DNA of 64,000 nucleotides from Hoeflea_A sp039025395 (lineage in GTDB: Bacteria > Pseudomonadota > Alphaproteobacteria > Rhizobiales > Rhizobiaceae): assembly GCA_039025395.1 (NCBI GenBank), contig JBCCOK010000013.1:20249-84248 (forward strand), read 5' to 3'. This document shows positions 7,221 through 15,686 of this stretch, in pieces; position 1 is the stretch's first letter, and every line of letters begins with the position of its first letter. Made by a program: the position numbers and the translations under genes. The notes beneath the pieces are model-generated. The model ran no database searches and was not told the DNA's origin. It saw only the letters and a program-made list of their open reading frames with translations.

Positions 7221-8558
7221 ATGACCGAGCCACCCGAACGCACCTCCGTCGACGGAAGCGCCATAGCCCGGTTCTTTCAGGCCGTCGAGCGCTCCAATCA
7301 CGTATTTCGAATTGCGCCCGCCTATGCCTTCCGGTCGTTGCGCGGCTGGATAACCGGCAATGCCGCGGAAAAAAGACAGATCCGCGCCGTTGAACGCGAC
7401 TACGAGGATCGTGCCATTGGGCCCCTCGATATTGCAGAGCTGACGACGGCCTTCTACGACGGATACAAAGCCGACGAACGATTTGAGCGTATCCAGCACG
7501 ATGAGCGGCGCAAGATTGCGCACCTGTCAGATCTCGTATCGAGAGGGATCATTCGCCGTCAGCGTGAGCTTCGCGAAGAAGATGAAAGCGTCATGGCGCT
7601 TCGTGCTCAACATGCCAAACATCATGGCTGTGTGCGGGCGCGGTTTATCGTTGAGACGAAACTGGCGGACGAGTATTCGGTCGGCGTTTTTCAGCCGGGA
7701 CAAATCTATGACGCAACCCTTCGGTTTTCGAATGCGCATGGATCCAGACGGCCCGACCGAGAGGGCGACGGCCGGGGACTTGCCATAAAGCTCAACTTTG
7801 GTGAAGACCAGCGCCCCGGCTCGCCGATCGCTGAAAGATGGGGATTGACCGGCGTCGGAAATCACGCCGAACAGGATTTCCTGCTGACTGATTTCCCGGT
7901 TTTTTTCGTTGATGACATCACCGAGTACGACCGATTTCTGACAATCACCGAGTCCAACAACCCGTCATGGCTGATTGCCATTAGGTTTATTCTGTTCTTC
8001 GTTCCGATGCGCATACGTAAAGGCTTGAGCTTTTTCAGGCTTTTTCGCAACAAGATCGACTCAACATTGAACAATGCCTATCACAGCATGTCGCCATATC
8101 TTTTCGGCAAGGACAAGGTGGTGCGTTATCTGGTCAAGCCGACATCGCTTGAGGGCCCTGCCACGGGAGTGTCTTCGGAGTCTGCGGATTTTCTCCGGGA
8201 AAGGATGGCGATCCAACTTGCTCCGGGCAGCAACGGGTCGAGCGGAGCGGAACCTGTCGCGACATTCGATTTCTGCATCCAGATCCGGGCCAACCCGTCA
8301 GCCGGCGATGTTGAAAGGGCGTCCCGTGCATGGCGTGACGAGAAAGACCGTACCGTACGATTGGGGAGAATCGAAATACCGCCGCAAGAGTTTGATACGC
8401 AAAGCTGCGAATATCGATGCCAGAACCTCGTCTTCAGCCCATGGAACTGCATCGAGATGCACCGTCCCATTGGCGGCATTAACCGTTCGCGGCTGCTCGT
8501 GTACTTTATCTCCGCCACGCTCAGGCGCCGCATGAATATGGTCGAACGTGCGGACTGA
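7221..8558 (+). CDS. catalase-fold protein without a recognisable heme-tyrosine motif
   Basis: About 445 residues from the ATG at 7221. The N-terminal 80 residues are unusual for catalases. Catalase-like elements follow: QHAKHHG (distal-His position), LRFSNAHGS, DGRGLAIK, QDFLLTDFPVFFV, a SPYLFG stretch and a C-terminal FSPWNCIEMHRPIGGINRSR. The R-x-F-x-Y segment that supplies the proximal heme tyrosine in catalases is not found where it should be. It may therefore be a peroxide- or lipid-peroxide-handling relative, or a non-enzymatic partner of the peroxidase. It begins 16 nt after the DyP gene. Confidence 0.8.
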   Translation: MTEPPERTSVDGSAIARFFQAVERSNHVFRIAPAYAFRSLRGWITGNAAEKRQIRAVERDYEDRAIGPLDIAELTTAFYDGYKADERFERIQHDERRKIAHLSDLVSRGIIRRQRELREEDESVMALRAQHAKHHGCVRARFIVETKLADEYSVGVFQPGQIYDATLRFSNAHGSRRPDREGDGRGLAIKLNFGEDQRPGSPIAERWGLTGVGNHAEQDFLLTDFPVFFVDDITEYDRFLTITESNNPSWLIAIRFILFFVPMRIRKGLSFFRLFRNKIDSTLNNAYHSMSPYLFGKDKVVRYLVKPTSLEGPATGVSSESADFLRERMAIQLAPGSNGSSGAEPVATFDFCIQIRANPSAGDVERASRAWRDEKDRTVRLGRIEIPPQEFDTQSCEYRCQNLVFSPWNCIEMHRPIGGINRSRLLVYFISATLRRRMNMVERAD

Positions 8559-8662
8559 CAAGCATTGCATGCGCCGGCAGCGGTTGCGCCCGGTCGGATG
8601 GTCGTAGAGATTGGAATGCCTATGGGATGCGTTGCCATACCTCCCGGAAGAGCGATGAGCAG

Positions 8663-11600
8663 ATGAGTGAAAACATCAAGCCAGACGTATTTGATTCCGA
8701 TACCGACCGCCAACAGAACATCAAGGTGGACACAGCGGAGCGTCGGCAACTCACCGTCATGTTCATCGACGTTGTCGATTCGACGGTCCTGTGCGAGAAG
8801 CTCGATCCGGAATCGTTTTTTCGCGTACTGACAAGCTACCAGAATCTGGTTTTCGAAAAGGCTCTGCACTACGGCGCTTCCGATATACGTGTCGTCGGCG
8901 ATGGCCTCTTGATCTATTTCGGATTGCCCAGGGCGCGCGAGGACGATGCTGAAAGGGCGATCCATGCCGCGGTTTCCATCACCGAGGCCTTTCAGGACCT
9001 GGAGTTCGCGACCGAGGAGCTCGGCCCGATTAAGATAGGGCTTCGGATTGCGCTGAGCACCGGGCCCGTCGTGGTCGGCAAACTGCAGATGGCAGATGGC
9101 GCTCGCATTACCGATGTCTTCGGATTGAGTGTGAACATTGCATCGCGGCTTCAGCAGATCGCGCCTCCAAACCGGATCCTTATTAACGAAGCCACCTACA
9201 GCCTGGTCCATGGATCATTTAACCTCGAGCGGCTCGGCCCACAGTCATTGAAGAACATCAATCAGCCGGTCGAGGCCTGGGTTGTTCTTGGAAAACGAAG
9301 CGCGGAAAGCCGTTTTGAACGCAGGCGCAGGCTGCCGCTTACAACCATGTTCGGCAGGGCTGCGGAATTGCAGCAACTGCAAGACCTCTGGAACGGTGCG
9401 GTCGAGAGCACCGGTGCGGTCGTGACGGTGAGCGGAGAGCCGGGCATCGGCAAATCCAGGCTCCTGTGGGACTTTCGCAGGCGGATCCGGGGAACGGACC
9501 ATGACATATTGTTTTTCCAGGGATCGCAACTCCATCAAAGCACGCCCCTTGCCCCGCTGGTGGAGCAGATCAGGCGAACCTCAGGAATTCTTCCGACCGA
9601 CTCACCCAAAGCGGCAGTCTCCAAGCTTCGGCAGTTGTTGCTGCGGGCTGTTGATGATCCGGATGAGTTGATCCCATACTATGGAGCCATTCTGTCGGTA
9701 CCCGCTTTCAACGGCTACGCGCCCGTTGATCTGGGTTCTGCTGGCGTGTTGGAAAAGACGCTTGAGCACCTGCTTCAGGTCACGATCGAATTGTCAAAAA
9801 GAAAGCCGCTGCTTTGTATCATCGAGGATTTTCAATGGATGGATCCGAGCAGCCTCGATCTTGCCCAAAGGCTGCTGCAACGCGTCGCCTCCGAGCGCAT
9901 CATGTGCGTTGTCAGCTATCGAAGTGAATTGACGCCCCAATTCAGCAAGGATGTTGCGGTCAATCAGATCGTTTTGAGCCGTATCGATACAATACAGCAG
10001 AAGCAGATGATTTCCGAAATTGCCGAGGGCGCAGCGCTTCCCGGATTTCTTATGAAAAAGCTGGTGGCGCAGACCGATGGCATCCCGCTTATGGTCGAGG
10101 AATTGACGCGGGCCGTCTTGGCGTCCGGATCTTTGGAGCGGGTCGAGGGAAGGTTAAAGGTAAAGGAGGCCGTTCCGCAGCCCATTGTTCCGTTGACCAT
10201 ACGCGACTCGCTTATGGAGCGGTTGGACCATCTGGGTGACGCGAAGAAAGTCGCCCAGTTTGCCTCCGTGTTCGGGCTCACCTTTACCCATCGCGGAATA
10301 AGGTCGATGTCGACGGTCCCGGATGACTTTCTTGAAACCGCACTCGATCAATTGGAGCGCGCGGGAATTGTCCGGCGGCACATGGAAAACCGCTCGCCGG
10401 TTTTTGTATTCACCCATGCAATGCTGCAGGAGGAAGCCTACGGATCCCTGCTGATCGGCAAGAGGCAGCGCCTTCACATGCAGGCGGCCGATTTTCTGGC
10501 CAAGGAAATGAGCGCTTCGGATCACCAGCGGGCTGCCATTCTCGCCTATCACTATTCCAAGGCCGGCCGTTTTGAAGAAGCAGGTGCTTTCTGGCTCGAC
10601 GCCGCCAAGTCGGCCCTGCGCCGTTCGGCCCACCGCGAAGCAATCGCAAATACCATCGAGGGCTTGCATCAGTTGGAACGCTGGAGCGACCGGACGAAAG
10701 CGCAGGAGCTGGAGATCGAACTGCAGATGCACCATGCGATGGCCTACATCTCCATAGAGGGGTGGGCCGGTCCACACGTGCTTCGCGCCTATGAAAGGGC
10801 GCTGGAACTGTGCCGCAGTGGCGGGTCGGTGCGGCAGCGTTCGATCGCACTGTTCGGCTTTTCGCGCGGCAAGATGGTAGCAACCGATCTCGAACATTCC
10901 CTGAATCTTGCCGATGAATCGCTGGCATTTGCCGAGTCCGTGGACGATGTTGAAGTTGCGCTCATGGCGCACACATCTGCGGTTACATCGAACTTTTATC
11001 TCGGCAATCTGGAGGCGGCAAAAAAGTCGGCGGAATACATCTTCAGGCACTATGCGGCCGCCGAACACCTCCCATTCGTCGAGCATTATCACCACGACCC
11101 GATGATCGTTGCCCTGGTTTTCGGCGGGCACGTCTATTGGTTGCTCGGTCAGCCTGACAAGGGTCGGGAATGTTGTGCCCGGGCCCGCGAACTTGCAGAA
11201 AAGGCTGATCACCCTTTCATGACTGCTCTGGTACTTTCCGTAGGCATTGCCGATTTTCTCTATGATCACAGGCCGGAGGACGGCTGGAAGAATCTTCAGC
11301 AAGGAACCAAACATGCCGACGAATACGGCCTGTCGGCCTATGACCTTTTTGCGCCTCTATGGATGACCGACGCTGTGTTGGCGCATGACCCGTCCGATGC
11401 CAAGCTCGATGACCTGTCGGCCCGCATAAGCACGTTGTTGCGCTTCAACGCACGTCTTTCACTGCCCTTTTACCAGGCCAATACCGCTGCCGCTTATCTG
11501 CAAGCCGGCGACGATGACACCGCACTCAAGTATATAGAGGACGCGGTCTCCAGGATGGCCCAATCGGATGAAGGTTGGTTCAAGCCCGAAGTCTACCGTG

Positions 11601-11896
11601 TATACGGTGAGGTTCTGGCCGCACGTAGCAAGGGTCCGAGCAAGGACGCAGAGGCGTTCTTCCAACAGGCGCTGGATGCTGCCGCTGCCATGAAGGCGGT
11701 TGGCTGGGAAATTCGGGCCGCCGTCACCTATGGCAATTACCTGCAGGACATTGGGGACGGGGAAAGGGCGGCTTCGGTACTCAAGCAGGCCATGGACAGT
11801 TATCCGCAAGGACAGCATTGCGAGGATATGAGGCGGGCAACCGCTTTGATTTCCGGTTTCGCACGACGCCTTAACAGGGCGGCTGGAACGAGATGA
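8663..11896 (+). CDS. class III adenylate/guanylate cyclase - AAA ATPase - TPR signalling protein
   Basis: About 1077 residues from the ATG at 8663 (an in-frame ATG at 8627 is possible). Residues about 25-205 form a class III cyclase domain: FIDVVDST and VVGDGLLIYFG carry the two metal aspartates, and VNIASR the transition-state Asn/Arg pair, so activity is plausible. Residues about 225-520 form a STAND-like ATPase with P-loop GEPGIGKS (258-265) and a Walker B-like LLCIIEDFQWMD. The C-terminal half is helical and TPR-like. Such proteins couple ligand binding at the repeats to cyclic nucleotide output. It sits 104 nt after the catalase-like gene on the same strand, so it may belong to that unit or have its own promoter. 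Confidence 0.9.
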   Translation: MSENIKPDVFDSDTDRQQNIKVDTAERRQLTVMFIDVVDSTVLCEKLDPESFFRVLTSYQNLVFEKALHYGASDIRVVGDGLLIYFGLPRAREDDAERAIHAAVSITEAFQDLEFATEELGPIKIGLRIALSTGPVVVGKLQMADGARITDVFGLSVNIASRLQQIAPPNRILINEATYSLVHGSFNLERLGPQSLKNINQPVEAWVVLGKRSAESRFERRRRLPLTTMFGRAAELQQLQDLWNGAVESTGAVVTVSGEPGIGKSRLLWDFRRRIRGTDHDILFFQGSQLHQSTPLAPLVEQIRRTSGILPTDSPKAAVSKLRQLLLRAVDDPDELIPYYGAILSVPAFNGYAPVDLGSAGVLEKTLEHLLQVTIELSKRKPLLCIIEDFQWMDPSSLDLAQRLLQRVASERIMCVVSYRSELTPQFSKDVAVNQIVLSRIDTIQQKQMISEIAEGAALPGFLMKKLVAQTDGIPLMVEELTRAVLASGSLERVEGRLKVKEAVPQPIVPLTIRDSLMERLDHLGDAKKVAQFASVFGLTFTHRGIRSMSTVPDDFLETALDQLERAGIVRRHMENRSPVFVFTHAMLQEEAYGSLLIGKRQRLHMQAADFLAKEMSASDHQRAAILAYHYSKAGRFEEAGAFWLDAAKSALRRSAHREAIANTIEGLHQLERWSDRTKAQELEIELQMHHAMAYISIEGWAGPHVLRAYERALELCRSGGSVRQRSIALFGFSRGKMVATDLEHSLNLADESLAFAESVDDVEVALMAHTSAVTSNFYLGNLEAAKKSAEYIFRHYAAAEHLPFVEHYHHDPMIVALVFGGHVYWLLGQPDKGRECCARARELAEKADHPFMTALVLSVGIADFLYDHRPEDGWKNLQQGTKHADEYGLSAYDLFAPLWMTDAVLAHDPSDAKLDDLSARISTLLRFNARLSLPFYQANTAAAYLQAGDDDTALKYIEDAVSRMAQSDEGWFKPEVYRVYGEVLAARSKGPSKDAEAFFQQALDAAAAMKAVGWEIRAAVTYGNYLQDIGDGERAASVLKQAMDSYPQGQHCEDMRRATALISGFARRLNRAAGTR

Positions 11897-12171
11897 TGTT
11901 CGCTGGGAGCATTTTTTGACGGTTATGTCTGCGCGCATACCGCGCCGGCTATCCAGCGCCGAAACCATCTAACCGCGTAAAACCTGAAAATTGTTAACAC
12001 GTCCTATATGGGTCGTTAACATCTTGTTAACCATTGAGGCGCAAACTGGGCGAATAAGTTGTTTCGGAGTAAATGCATGGACCACAACAATATTGGTTCA
12101 GCTTCTAAGTGCGTCTGACGCATATTTGTAAGTATACCTATCGTCAGACCTAACTAAAGGCTGGGAAAGGT
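11897..12171. other. 275-bp gap with TTAAC clusters
   Basis: No gene is seen. It holds TTAAC at 11994 and a perfect CtrA-type box at 12016-12031, both upstream of the small exported protein at 12172. Confidence 0.4.
12016..12031 (+). promoter_or_regulatory. perfect CtrA-type box TTAA-N7-TTAAC
   Basis: TTAA (12016-12019), CATCTTG, TTAAC (12027-12031). It lies about 140 bp upstream of the small exported protein gene on the same strand, a reasonable distance for promoter control. It is the second full-consensus site in the window. Confidence 0.5.
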
Positions 12172-12504
12172 ATGAATATGCGAATCGGAATGCGGACTTT
12201 ATTACCGGCGTTTTTTGGATTTACTACGGCATTGGGACTGTTAATGCTATCCACACAGTCTCATGCGGCGGCAATGACTTGCGGCGACAGGACAGCATTG
12301 CTCAAGGCGCTGAGTGAAAAATACAAGGAATCGCCGCGTGCACTTGGGCTTTCGACCTCGGGCAAGGCTGTGTTTGAGGTCTACACATCGAAATCAGGCA
12401 CCTGGACGATCGTCATGACCACCACCAAGGGTGTCACCTGTATCATGGCGGCCGGCCATTCATGGGAAGAGGCATTGGAGGTCGCGGAAGGCCCGCAAGC
12501 CTGA
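12172..12504 (+). CDS. small exported protein of unknown function
   Basis: 110 residues. An N-terminal signal peptide is clear: basic start (MNMRIGMR), hydrophobic core (LLPAFFGFTTALGLLML), cleavage near SHAAA. The mature part of about 75 residues has two cysteines (MTCGD and GVTCIM) that could form a disulfide, and ends with AGHSWEEALE. GGGAAAGGT precedes the ATG. I do not recognise a family with a known role; similar short periplasmic proteins occur in rhizobia. The upstream CtrA-type box suggests cell-cycle control. Confidence 0.75.
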   Translation: MNMRIGMRTLLPAFFGFTTALGLLMLSTQSHAAAMTCGDRTALLKALSEKYKESPRALGLSTSGKAVFEVYTSKSGTWTIVMTTTKGVTCIMAAGHSWEEALEVAEGPQA

Positions 12505-12515
12505 TAGGTCGCCCA

Positions 12516-12534
12516 AAGCCCAATGTTCGGGCTT
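12516..12534. terminator. hairpin between convergent genes
   Basis: AAGCCC (12516-12521) and GGGCTT (12529-12534) around a 7-nt loop, followed by CTTG rather than a long T run. It lies between the end of the exported protein gene and the end of the aminotransferase gene, where a weak two-way terminator would be expected. Confidence 0.45.
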
Positions 12535-12549
12535 CTTGCCGTTGACGAT

Positions 12550-13662
12550 TTATGAGAGCGCCGCAAGCGCGCGCGGCAGTTCTGATTCGAAGATATCAAG
12601 CGCGTCGTCCGGCGCTGCACTGATGCGGATGCACCGGTTGAGCGGCGCAACGCCGGGCATGCGGACGAACACGCCCCGTTCACCGAGCGCCTGCAGAAGG
12701 GCGGCAGCATATTCGCCATCCCTGAGGCAATCGACGGCAACGAAATTGGTTGCCGATTCCAGGGGCTTCAGGCCGTTGTCTCGGGCAATGGCGCTGATGC
12801 GATCGCGCGCGCCAGCAATTTGCGAACATACGCTCGTCAGATAATTCTGGTCTTTCAGTGCCGCCAGCGCTGCGATCTGTGCCATACGGTTGACGCCGAA
12901 ATGGTTGCGTACCTTGTTGAACGCGTTAATCGTATCCGGATCGCCGATGGCATAGCCGCAGCGCAGCCCCGCAAGCCCGTAGCCTTTCGAAAAGGTGCGC
13001 ATGCGCAGGATGTTCGCGCGGTCCATGAGCGCGTCGATGGCGGGCGCTGCATTCAAAGGCGCGGTCTCGATATAGGCCTCGTCCAATACCAGCATGGTTT
13101 CTTCCGGCAGCGTACGCGCGAAAGCAGCGATATCCTTGCTGTCGTGCCAGCTGCCCATCGGATTGTCCGGATTGGCCAGATAGACGAGCGGAGCACTTTC
13201 CCGAATGACCGCCATCAACAACGCGTCAAGGTCTTCCCTGTCATCATTGTAGGGCACGGTCACAAGGCGGCCGCCGAAACCGGCAACGTGATAGTTGAAC
13301 GTCGGATAGGCACCGAGCGATGTCACGACCGGGCTGCCGCGCGTGACAATTTCGCGGACGACCAGTCCAAGCAGGCTGTCGATGCCTTCGCCGACGCAGA
13401 TATTGGCCGATGAAATTCCGAGATGCTCTGCGAGCGCCTTGCGCAGATCGTGGTTTTCCGGGTCGCAATATTTCCAGATATCGTCGGCACCCTTCCGGAT
13501 CGCCTCCTTGACCGAGGGAGCCGGGCCGAAGCCGCTCTCATTGGCGCCGATCCGGGCGCGGTAGGGATGGCCCATCGCTCTTTCCTGCGCCTCCGGTCCG
13601 ACGAAGGGTACGGTCGCCGGCAGCGACTTTACAAGGGGCGTAAACTTGGAGAATTCAGTCAT
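12550..13662 (-). CDS. HisC-like pyridoxal-phosphate aminotransferase
   Basis: 370 residues of the fold-type I class II aminotransferase family, closest in look to histidinol-phosphate aminotransferases. Visible motifs are IGANESGFGP near the N-terminus, LANPDNPMGS, VLDEAYIE (cofactor-binding Asp) and TFSKGYGLAGLRCGY containing the Schiff-base Lys. There is no his operon around it, so the substrate is uncertain. It is the last gene of a minus-strand run after the dehydrogenase, thioesterase and SlyX genes. The ATG at 13662 is chosen over a TTG 6 nt upstream. Confidence 0.88.
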   Translation of the reverse strand: MTEFSKFTPLVKSLPATVPFVGPEAQERAMGHPYRARIGANESGFGPAPSVKEAIRKGADDIWKYCDPENHDLRKALAEHLGISSANICVGEGIDSLLGLVVREIVTRGSPVVTSLGAYPTFNYHVAGFGGRLVTVPYNDDREDLDALLMAVIRESAPLVYLANPDNPMGSWHDSKDIAAFARTLPEETMLVLDEAYIETAPLNAAPAIDALMDRANILRMRTFSKGYGLAGLRCGYAIGDPDTINAFNKVRNHFGVNRMAQIAALAALKDQNYLTSVCSQIAGARDRISAIARDNGLKPLESATNFVAVDCLRDGEYAAALLQALGERGVFVRMPGVAPLNRCIRISAAPDDALDIFESELPRALAALS

Positions 13663-13683
13663 GGGCAAATGCTGTTTTTATGC

Positions 13684-13899
13684 TCAGTAGTGTGGCGGCT
13701 TGGTCACCGGTGCCGTATTGGCGGACTGCGCCTCCAGCGCCAGAAACCGCTCAATTAGCTTTTCCTGCTTGTTCTGGATTTTTTCAACGATTTTCCACTG
13801 TCGCGCAAGCTGCTCGGACAATTCATCAATCGTGTTCGCCTGGTGTGCAATGTGCTCTTCAAGCCTGGCGATGCGGTTTTCCGGATCTTGATCGGTCAA
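13684..13899 (-). CDS. slyX: SlyX family protein
   Basis: 71 residues, almost entirely coiled-coil heptads (RIARLEEHIAHQANTIDELS) and ending in the family signature KPPHY. SlyX function is poorly defined. The start is a TTG that overlaps the TGA of the thioesterase gene (TTGA), with GGGAG 7 nt upstream; this supports translational coupling. Confidence 0.88.
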   Translation of the reverse strand: MTDQDPENRIARLEEHIAHQANTIDELSEQLARQWKIVEKIQNKQEKLIERFLALEAQSANTAPVTKPPHY

Positions 13900-14330
13900 A
13901 TCAGCACTCCCTCGAGCGTTTCACGCCATTGCCTGGTCAGCGGCTTGGGCCGCCGTGTCTTGCGGTCCACATAGACATGTACAAATCGCCCCTGCGCCGC
14001 TGCCGTCACATCCTGCTCCCTGAAAAGCGCAATCCGGTAGACAACGGACGAGTTTCCGATCCGGTCCACAGCGATACCCGCCTCAATGGCATCGGGGAAG
14101 GCAAGTTCTGCGAAATAGTGGCATCCGGTTTCGACCACCAGACCGATGGTCGATCCTTTGTGCATGTCAAGAAGTCCGCGGTCTACAAGCCATCCATTGA
14201 TTGCCGTATCGAAGAGGGCGTAGTGCACCACATTGTTCATGTGGCCGTAGATGTCATTATCGGCCCAGCGCGACTGCAAGGGCCTGAACAGCCTGAATAC
14301 ACTGCGTTCGATTGGTTCCGGCCGGCTCAT
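13896..14330 (-). CDS. acyl-CoA thioesterase, 4-hydroxybenzoyl-CoA thioesterase/YbgC family
   Basis: 144 residues, a single hotdog domain. RWADNDIYGHMNNVVHY is the characteristic N-terminal segment, with the catalytic Asp in ADNDIYGH. These enzymes hydrolyse acyl-CoA thioesters in the cytosol. The ATG at 14330 lies 4 nt after the dehydrogenase stop codon. An upstream in-frame start would overlap the dehydrogenase by about 130 nt and is unlikely. The acyl chain preference cannot be read from the sequence. Confidence 0.9.
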   Translation of the reverse strand: MSRPEPIERSVFRLFRPLQSRWADNDIYGHMNNVVHYALFDTAINGWLVDRGLLDMHKGSTIGLVVETGCHYFAELAFPDAIEAGIAVDRIGNSSVVYRIALFREQDVTAAAQGRFVHVYVDRKTRRPKPLTRQWRETLEGVLI

Positions 14331-14334
14331 GACA

Positions 14335-15519
14335 TCACCATGCTGCCCGGTAGATGGCAAGCGCATCCGCTTCCGCCACTTCGCGCGGATTATTGACGAG
14401 CAGTCGCGTTTGCAGCATCGCATCACGGGCCATTTTGGGCAGCGCCTCCTCGCCGATACCGACATCCCGCAGACGAACCGGCAGCCCCAGTTCCGAGGAC
14501 AGTTTCGTCAGCCCATCGATGAAATCCGAACATCGCGCTTGGGCACCGCCTGCCTTGTCGCCGAATGGATCTAGGTCAGGAAAAAGTTGCGGTGCGAGCT
14601 CCGCGTAGAGCCGGTATGCGCCGTTTTCGGGCTCGGCGGCGTTGAACCGCAGCACATGAGGCAGCACAAGTGCGTTGGAAAGCCCGTGCGGCACATGAAA
14701 TGTTCCGCCGATCGGATAGGCAAGCGCATGCACGGCTGCGACCGGAGAATTGGCAAATGCCATGCCGGCGAGCGTCGAGCCGAGCAGCATGGCGCTGCGC
14801 GCTTCGATATCGTCCGGCTTGAATACGGCCGTCCTGATGTTTGCGCCCAGCAATGCAAGCGATTCGACCGCAAGCATTCGCGAAATGGGATTGTTGTTTG
14901 CGTTGCGCGATGCGTAGGCCTCGATCGCATGGACCATCGCATCGATCCCGGTTGCAGCTGTCGCCGACGGTGGCAGTGTTACCGTGAGTTCTGCATCGAG
15001 TATGGCCGAGTCGGGCAGGATCACTGGCGAAGACACGCCACGCTTCTCCTCGCCACCGACGGTAATGATCGAAACCGGTGTAACCTCCGAGCCGGTGCCC
15101 GCAGTCGTTGGGACCAGCACCAGCGGAAGACGCGGACCCTTTGCGTTCCCTACGCCCCACGCCTCGTCTACGTCTTCACCGGAACCTGCCAGCAGGGCGG
15201 TGAGTTTCGCCACGTCAAGCGACGAACCGCCGCCCAGAGCGACGACGCCGGTTGCATCCGACCTTGTGGCGGCCTCGACCGCGCGCATCAGGGTGTCGAG
15301 GCTTGGATCCGCTTCGACTGCGTCGAAGATCGTGACATCATGGCCTGCCGATGTCAGGGCATCGAGGCTCCGCGTTTCGAGTCCGGCTTCACGTATCCCT
15401 CGATCGGTTACGAAGAGAACGCTGTTGCCAAGCCTGTCGCCGGCAATCGTGGCAATCTCTGCGGACGCACCTGGGCGGACGATGATTTGAGGCGTGGTGT
15501 GAAAGGAAAAAACGGACAT
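14335..15519 (-). CDS. iron-containing alcohol dehydrogenase (group III)
   Basis: 394 residues. GGGSSLDVAK (NAD(P)-binding), TTAGTGSEVT, then metal ligands in GIDAMVHAIEAY (Asp, His) and in HALAYPIGGTFHVPHG (two His) define the family. These enzymes interconvert alcohols and aldehydes, or act on maleylacetate or 4-hydroxybutyrate in some subgroups. The ATG at 15519 is fixed by GGAGGA about 6 nt upstream. It leads a four-gene minus-strand run with thioesterase, SlyX and the HisC-like aminotransferase. The substrate is unknown. Confidence 0.92.
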   Translation of the reverse strand: MSVFSFHTTPQIIVRPGASAEIATIAGDRLGNSVLFVTDRGIREAGLETRSLDALTSAGHDVTIFDAVEADPSLDTLMRAVEAATRSDATGVVALGGGSSLDVAKLTALLAGSGEDVDEAWGVGNAKGPRLPLVLVPTTAGTGSEVTPVSIITVGGEEKRGVSSPVILPDSAILDAELTVTLPPSATAATGIDAMVHAIEAYASRNANNNPISRMLAVESLALLGANIRTAVFKPDDIEARSAMLLGSTLAGMAFANSPVAAVHALAYPIGGTFHVPHGLSNALVLPHVLRFNAAEPENGAYRLYAELAPQLFPDLDPFGDKAGGAQARCSDFIDGLTKLSSELGLPVRLRDVGIGEEALPKMARDAMLQTRLLVNNPREVAEADALAIYRAAW

Positions 15520-15686
15520 GGCTCCTCCGGCCGGATGCAATCGTGCATACTTTAGTGTGCTTCCGGTTTAATTGAAATCGTGCCACTGTTGTTGGGGCGG
15601 GTGTGAAAACCCGGGGTTCGGTCTGGTTTCAGGCTGGGCAGGGGAATAGAGTCCGCTTTAAACCAATTGATAAAAATGGATGGCGC

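Noticed and set aside
10154..11314. 386-codon antisense frame inside the cyclase/ATPase gene
   Set aside because: Mirror of a GC-rich coding strand; no ribosome site or motif.
14587..15555. 322-codon plus-strand frame opposite the alcohol dehydrogenase
   Set aside because: Cysteine- and arginine-rich shadow of the dehydrogenase gene, which carries intact metal-binding motifs.
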